A DNA stretch of 64,000 bases from Tetradesmus obliquus. Its lineage: Eukaryota > Chlorophyta > Chlorophyceae > Sphaeropleales > Scenedesmaceae. The position numbers were made by a program, and so were the translations under genes. Shown here piece by piece: positions 60,305 to 64,000 of this stretch (position 1 is its first letter; each line of letters opens with the position of its first letter). Where the stretch lies: the NCBI GenBank assembly GCA_030272155.1, contig CP126198.1, forward strand, positions 3,472,001 to 3,536,000, given 5' to 3'. The notes beneath the pieces were generated by a model that saw only the letters and a program-made list of their open reading frames with translations, was not told the DNA's origin and ran no database searches.

Positions 60305-63300
60305 GCTGGCTGACGGACGAGTTGTGAACTCGCAAGGCAGGGTGTCGCTTAAAATCAAGGTTGGACCTATGCAAGATAGTGTGTCTTGCCAGGTATTGGA
60401 TATGCCTGGGTTCGACATAATTCTCGGTGATGACTGGATGTCATTACGAAGAGTTCACCTTGACTTCGGTACACGAAGTGCGTTTGCATACATTCGTGGA
60501 AAGCGGCATACGATGCGTTCTGCAGCAGCTAAGTTGCCTCTAGGTGATGGCAAAGAGAAACCTCCGGGTTTGCTGCTGACAGCTCTTCAGGTGAAGAGAG
60601 TTATGCGCAAAAAGACACGGTCTTTCCTCGTGCAAGTGAAACCCTCAGATGCAGTTAACTATAAGGTTGCATCAGCTGTTGAGGCTCATGCACAGGGAGT
60701 GCTATCAACAGAGCAACTGGACGCCATACTCAGGGAGTATGAGGATGTCTTTGCAGATCTCAAAGATCTACCTCCTGAGCGTAGAGTGACTCATTTGATA
60801 CCTCTTGAGCCAGGAGCAAGGCCAATTTATAAACAGATGTATCGGCTGACTCAGGCGGAGAAAGCTGAAGTTGAAAAGCAAGTTGCGCATCTGCTGAGCA
60901 TGGGGTACATAGAGCCCTCCAGCTCTCCCTGGGGTGCTCCTGTCCTGTTCGTCCCAAAGCCTGATGGGTCTTTGCGAATGTGTATCGATTACAGGGCTTT
61001 GAATAAGGTGACTGTGAAGAACAGGTACCCAATGCCGAGGATCGATGACCTTCTGGAGCAGCTGCATGGTGCAACTGTTTTCAGTGGCCTTGACCTTGCT
61101 AGTGGATACTGGCAAATTCGTGTTGAACCACAGGATGTGGAGAAAACAGCGTTTCGCACGCATGTGGGCCATTTTCAATGGCGTGTGCTGGCTTTTGGTC
61201 TTACGAACTGCCCTGCTACTTTCCAGCAGTGCATGAACGACATTTTCCGGGATTATATGGGTAAATTCGTGGTTGTGTACCTCGATGATATCCTTATTTA
61301 CAGCAAAACTCCCGAGGAACACGAACAGCACATACGCCTGGTGTTACAGCGGCTCAGGGAGCATCAGCTGTTTGCCAGACGTGCGAAATGTCATTTCAAT
61401 CAGCCCGAAGTTACCTTCTTGGGCCACGTCGTGGGCGTAAACGGCGTGAAGGTTGATCCTCGTAAGGTCCAGGCAGTGCAAGACTGGCCGATACCCACTG
61501 ATGTGCATCAGTTGAGGTCCTTCCTGGGTTTGGCAAACTATTTCAGGAAATTTATACAGGGATACAGCACCCTGGTGCGACCCTTGACTGACCTTCTGCG
61601 AGATGACAAAAGCGTACAGAAACTGTGGAGCACGGAAGCTCAGCACGCTTTTGATGGTGTTAAATGGGCTTTAACACATGCACCAGTATTGGTGTTACCT
61701 GACTTCGATGCGGCAGCAAAGCACACGCCCTTTGAGGTGGTTGCTGATGCATCACTGCATGGTATTGGAGCGGTGCTGCTGCAAGGCGGGCGGCCTATTG
61801 CATTCGAAAGCAAGAAGTTCTCTCCAGCGGAGAAGAATTATGACACGTCCCAACGTGAATTATTGGCATTGATTCATGCGCTGAAGACGTGGCGCTGTTA
61901 CTTGGAAGGTGTGCCTTTCAAGTTAGTGACAGACCATCATCCCAATACGTTCTTTGAGACACAGGAAGTGCTTTCACCACGTATGGCGCGTTGGTATGAA
62001 TTCCTCACGCGTTTTGCTCACATGCAATGGGAATATAGGCCTGGCAGGCTGAATGTTGCTGATCCCCTAAGTCGTCTGTCAACACATAAGTTACAGGCGT
62101 TGGTGATGAAACTGGCGGTTTCAACACGCTACAAAGGCAAAATGCATGTTCCTTTGCACAGGGAATCCGGGCGGTCTGTACAGCACGAGGTGCAGCAGCC
62201 TAGTGAGGCAGCAGCAGGTGATGCTGTTGATATTGCTACCCCCGCAGTTGCGCTTGGCAAGCGTAACTGGTCAGCTTTCATGCCCTCACATGCGGCGGTT
62301 CCAAAGAAAGTCCGTTTCATGGATGATATCTATCAGCATGGCCCAAAGGCGCAGGTAGTGCCACCCCCTACTTTCGACCCAGGGGAGGAGGAGAGACGCA
62401 TGGTGAACCTCACTGCGCGTATCCAACGTGCTTATGCACATGACACATGGTTTGCAGAAGCAGACAATGTGAAAGGGCTAATCCAGCGACATGACTTGTA
62501 CTGGAAATTGCTGCCAGATGGTAACCAAGTGCTGGTTATCCCAAATCACGACAACCTACGGACTGCTGCCATCGAGGAGTGCCATGATGCACTATGGGCA
62601 GGACACACTGGGTTACACAAGACCCTCAAGTTGGCAGAACGGACGTTCTGGTGGCCAACTATGAGAGCTGATATTGAAAAATACGTGTTGACATGTATTC
62701 CATGTCAGCGCAACAAAAGCTCTTCGCAAAAGAAGGCAGGCTTGTTACAGCCATTACCCATTCCGGGCAGGAGGTGGGAAACCGTGTCAATGGATTTGAT
62801 AACCGGTTTACCAACTACAGAGTTGGGGCGAGATGCGATTCTTGTCTTCGTTGACAAGCTGAGCAAGATGGTCAAGCTGGTGGCTTGCAATGAGGACGAT
62901 GGGGCTATCGAGATAGCTCAATATATCGTTGAAAACATCTTCAAATTGCATGGCTTGCCACGGGTATTACTCTCAGACCGAGACCCCAGGTTCACGAGCA
63001 ATCTCTTCAGAGAGATATGCAAGCTGCTCAAGACGAAGCAGGCTTTATCCTCTGCGTTTCATCCAGAAACTGATGGGCAGACAGAGCGAGTGAATCGTGT
63101 AGTCGAAGAGATGCTTCGGCACTACACTGGGCCCCGTCAGGATGACTGGGATAAGTACTTGTTTTCGGCAGAGTTTGCCATAAACAATTCATACAACGAG
63201 AGTATACAAACGACGCCGTTCTGGTTGAACAGCGGACAACATCCCTTGACGCCAGTGGATGTACAGCATGCTAACAGTGAAGTTCCAGCTGCTCTTCAGT

Positions 63301-63857
63301 TTACTGTTGGGCTAACAGCTGCGATAAAACATGCCAAAGAGCTCTTAGCTGGGGCTCAGGATAGGCAGAAGGCGCAGGAGAATGAGAATCGCAGAGAGCT
63401 GATTCTGGCGCCTGGTGAGCTGGTGTGGCTCAACCCCAAGCACTTGTACATAAGAACCCCGGGTACAAGGAAACTGTTGCCACGTTTTGTGGGACCGTTT
63501 GAGGTGCTTGAGAGAGTAGGAGAGACCGCTTACAGGCTGAAGTTGCCTAAGAACATGAGAGTGCACAATGTGTTTCATGTGTCACTACTCAAACTGTGTA
63601 GGCTAGAAGGGAGAGTTGTGCCCCATCCCAACATGATTGTTGACTTTGATGTCCAAGGAGGATACAAAGTTGAGATGGTGCTAACCCACAGCGAAAAGCC
63701 GTCAAGAAATGATCCTACACGTGTTCTGAAGTCATACTTGGTAAAGTATGAAGGTCTAGGTCCTGAGTACAATGCATGGGTCCCTGAGAAAGGTCTTCAA
63801 AGGGATTATCCCGAAGTGTTGCAACAGTATTGGAGTCGAGCTCGCCCTAGGGTTTGA
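60165..63857 (+). CDS. pol: Retroelement Pol: protease C-terminal half, reverse transcriptase, RNase H, integrase, chromodomain
   Basis: A 1230-codon open frame. Meaningful protein begins at about 60260 (ELADGRVV, then FDIILGDDWM of the protease). Reverse transcriptase shows YLDD at residues 372-375 within VVVYLDDILIYSK and the LDLASGYWQI block. RNase H begins near Asp 528 (VADASLHGIGAVLL). Integrase has a zinc-binding H807-x6-H814-x29-C844-x2-C847 and catalytic D877, D938 and E974, with exactly 35 residues between the last two. The last ~65 residues are a chromodomain (YLVKYEGLGPEYNAWVPE), which in chromoviruses steers integration to modified histones. All catalytic residues are present. Entry to this frame from the previous one needs a +1 shift, either programmed or a mutation. 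Confidence 0.93.
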   Translation: MWVLLTSSTLWLRWILKLALALLAPGGCNELVYTHVAHTAVSSNKIELADGRVVNSQGRVSLKIKVGPMQDSVSCQVLDMPGFDIILGDDWMSLRRVHLDFGTRSAFAYIRGKRHTMRSAAAKLPLGDGKEKPPGLLLTALQVKRVMRKKTRSFLVQVKPSDAVNYKVASAVEAHAQGVLSTEQLDAILREYEDVFADLKDLPPERRVTHLIPLEPGARPIYKQMYRLTQAEKAEVEKQVAHLLSMGYIEPSSSPWGAPVLFVPKPDGSLRMCIDYRALNKVTVKNRYPMPRIDDLLEQLHGATVFSGLDLASGYWQIRVEPQDVEKTAFRTHVGHFQWRVLAFGLTNCPATFQQCMNDIFRDYMGKFVVVYLDDILIYSKTPEEHEQHIRLVLQRLREHQLFARRAKCHFNQPEVTFLGHVVGVNGVKVDPRKVQAVQDWPIPTDVHQLRSFLGLANYFRKFIQGYSTLVRPLTDLLRDDKSVQKLWSTEAQHAFDGVKWALTHAPVLVLPDFDAAAKHTPFEVVADASLHGIGAVLLQGGRPIAFESKKFSPAEKNYDTSQRELLALIHALKTWRCYLEGVPFKLVTDHHPNTFFETQEVLSPRMARWYEFLTRFAHMQWEYRPGRLNVADPLSRLSTHKLQALVMKLAVSTRYKGKMHVPLHRESGRSVQHEVQQPSEAAAGDAVDIATPAVALGKRNWSAFMPSHAAVPKKVRFMDDIYQHGPKAQVVPPPTFDPGEEERRMVNLTARIQRAYAHDTWFAEADNVKGLIQRHDLYWKLLPDGNQVLVIPNHDNLRTAAIEECHDALWAGHTGLHKTLKLAERTFWWPTMRADIEKYVLTCIPCQRNKSSSQKKAGLLQPLPIPGRRWETVSMDLITGLPTTELGRDAILVFVDKLSKMVKLVACNEDDGAIEIAQYIVENIFKLHGLPRVLLSDRDPRFTSNLFREICKLLKTKQALSSAFHPETDGQTERVNRVVEEMLRHYTGPRQDDWDKYLFSAEFAINNSYNESIQTTPFWLNSGQHPLTPVDVQHANSEVPAALQFTVGLTAAIKHAKELLAGAQDRQKAQENENRRELILAPGELVWLNPKHLYIRTPGTRKLLPRFVGPFEVLERVGETAYRLKLPKNMRVHNVFHVSLLKLCRLEGRVVPHPNMIVDFDVQGGYKVEMVLTHSEKPSRNDPTRVLKSYLVKYEGLGPEYNAWVPEKGLQRDYPEVLQQYWSRARPRV

Positions 63858-64000
63858 GTCCCTCTGTGCTGTTAATACATGGAAAGAAAGGCTTCGATCC
63901 AGTGGTTTAAGAGACCGGGTTGTTTTGGTAAAAGCAATCAATATGGAGCCCTGCTGGACGTGTTTGATGTGCGAACCGGGTGACTCCTGGCCAGGGTTAC
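63858..64000 (+). other. Retroelement 3' untranslated end
   Basis: After the pol stop there is a purine-rich stretch (GGAAAGAAAGG, about 63881-63891) that could be the polypurine tract or an upstream relative. No LTR start can be confirmed before the window ends. Confidence 0.4.

Larger units (their letters stand above)
56803..64000 (+). mobile_element. Ty3/gypsy LTR retrotransposon, chromovirus lineage, 3' end beyond window
   Basis: In order: a candidate primer-binding site, Gag, a Dam-like domain with protease, then reverse transcriptase, RNase H, integrase and chromodomain, all on the plus strand. The RT-RNase H-integrase order defines Ty3/gypsy, and the chromodomain at the pol end places it with chromoviruses. 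A duplicated 15-mer CAACAACTTGGTAGC (56803-56817, 56824-56838) contains TGGTAGC, which could pair with an initiator-Met-type tRNA 3' end. The 3' LTR is not recognisable within the 143 bases after pol. A 10-base match TGACTCCTGG (56351, 63981) is too short to define LTR starts. Long intact frames suggest a recent insertion. Confidence 0.9.

Overview
This window looks like nuclear DNA of a green alga, most like the Chlorophyceae/Sphaeropleales. The taxonomic call is an inference. Genes are split by GT-AG introns of roughly 150-600 bases, (CAG/CTG)n tracts are dense, a TGTAA poly(A)-type signal follows several genes, and the proteins are algal or plant in character (lipoyl synthase, a plastid-type DnaJ zinc-finger protein, RNase T2, hnRNP F/H). 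No bacterial-type operon is present.

Layout: an RNase T2 gene (minus strand, 3' end off the window, about 66-3550) lies head-to-head with a Popeye-domain gene (plus, 4004-8884). Plus-strand genes then follow: a Gln-rich protein of unknown function (10035-11605), an SLC22A18-like MFS transporter (15139-18249), a low-complexity protein with a possible SAP-like tail (18759-21436), a small secreted protein with a probable GPI anchor (23302-24503), a 1708-residue coiled-coil plus leucine-rich-repeat protein (27510-35272) and an hnRNP F/H-type quasi-RRM protein (36369-40517). After about 7 kb without a supportable gene comes a plastid DnaJ-type zinc-finger membrane protein (47745-48578), then mitochondrial-type lipoyl synthase on the minus strand (51318-54467). 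The right end is a Ty3/gypsy chromovirus (about 56.8 kb to the window edge) with Gag, a Dam-methyltransferase-like domain, protease, reverse transcriptase, RNase H, integrase and chromodomain. Its 3' LTR is outside or not recognisable.

Exon models were built by hand. For every multi-exon gene the phases sum to an open frame; the last two exons of the 18759-21436 gene need a doubtful 41-base intron. The genes do not form one pathway. What ties the window together is its gene architecture: at least five genes carry tandem partial copies of their own exon edges inside neighbouring introns, and triplet repeats are polarised, with sense CAG in exons and sense CTG in introns. The strongest candidates for new biology are this exon-edge duplication pattern, the Dam-like domain and in-frame UAG of the retroelement, the algal Popeye protein, and a short hairpin-rich insertion with a 14-base direct repeat near 46.1 kb.
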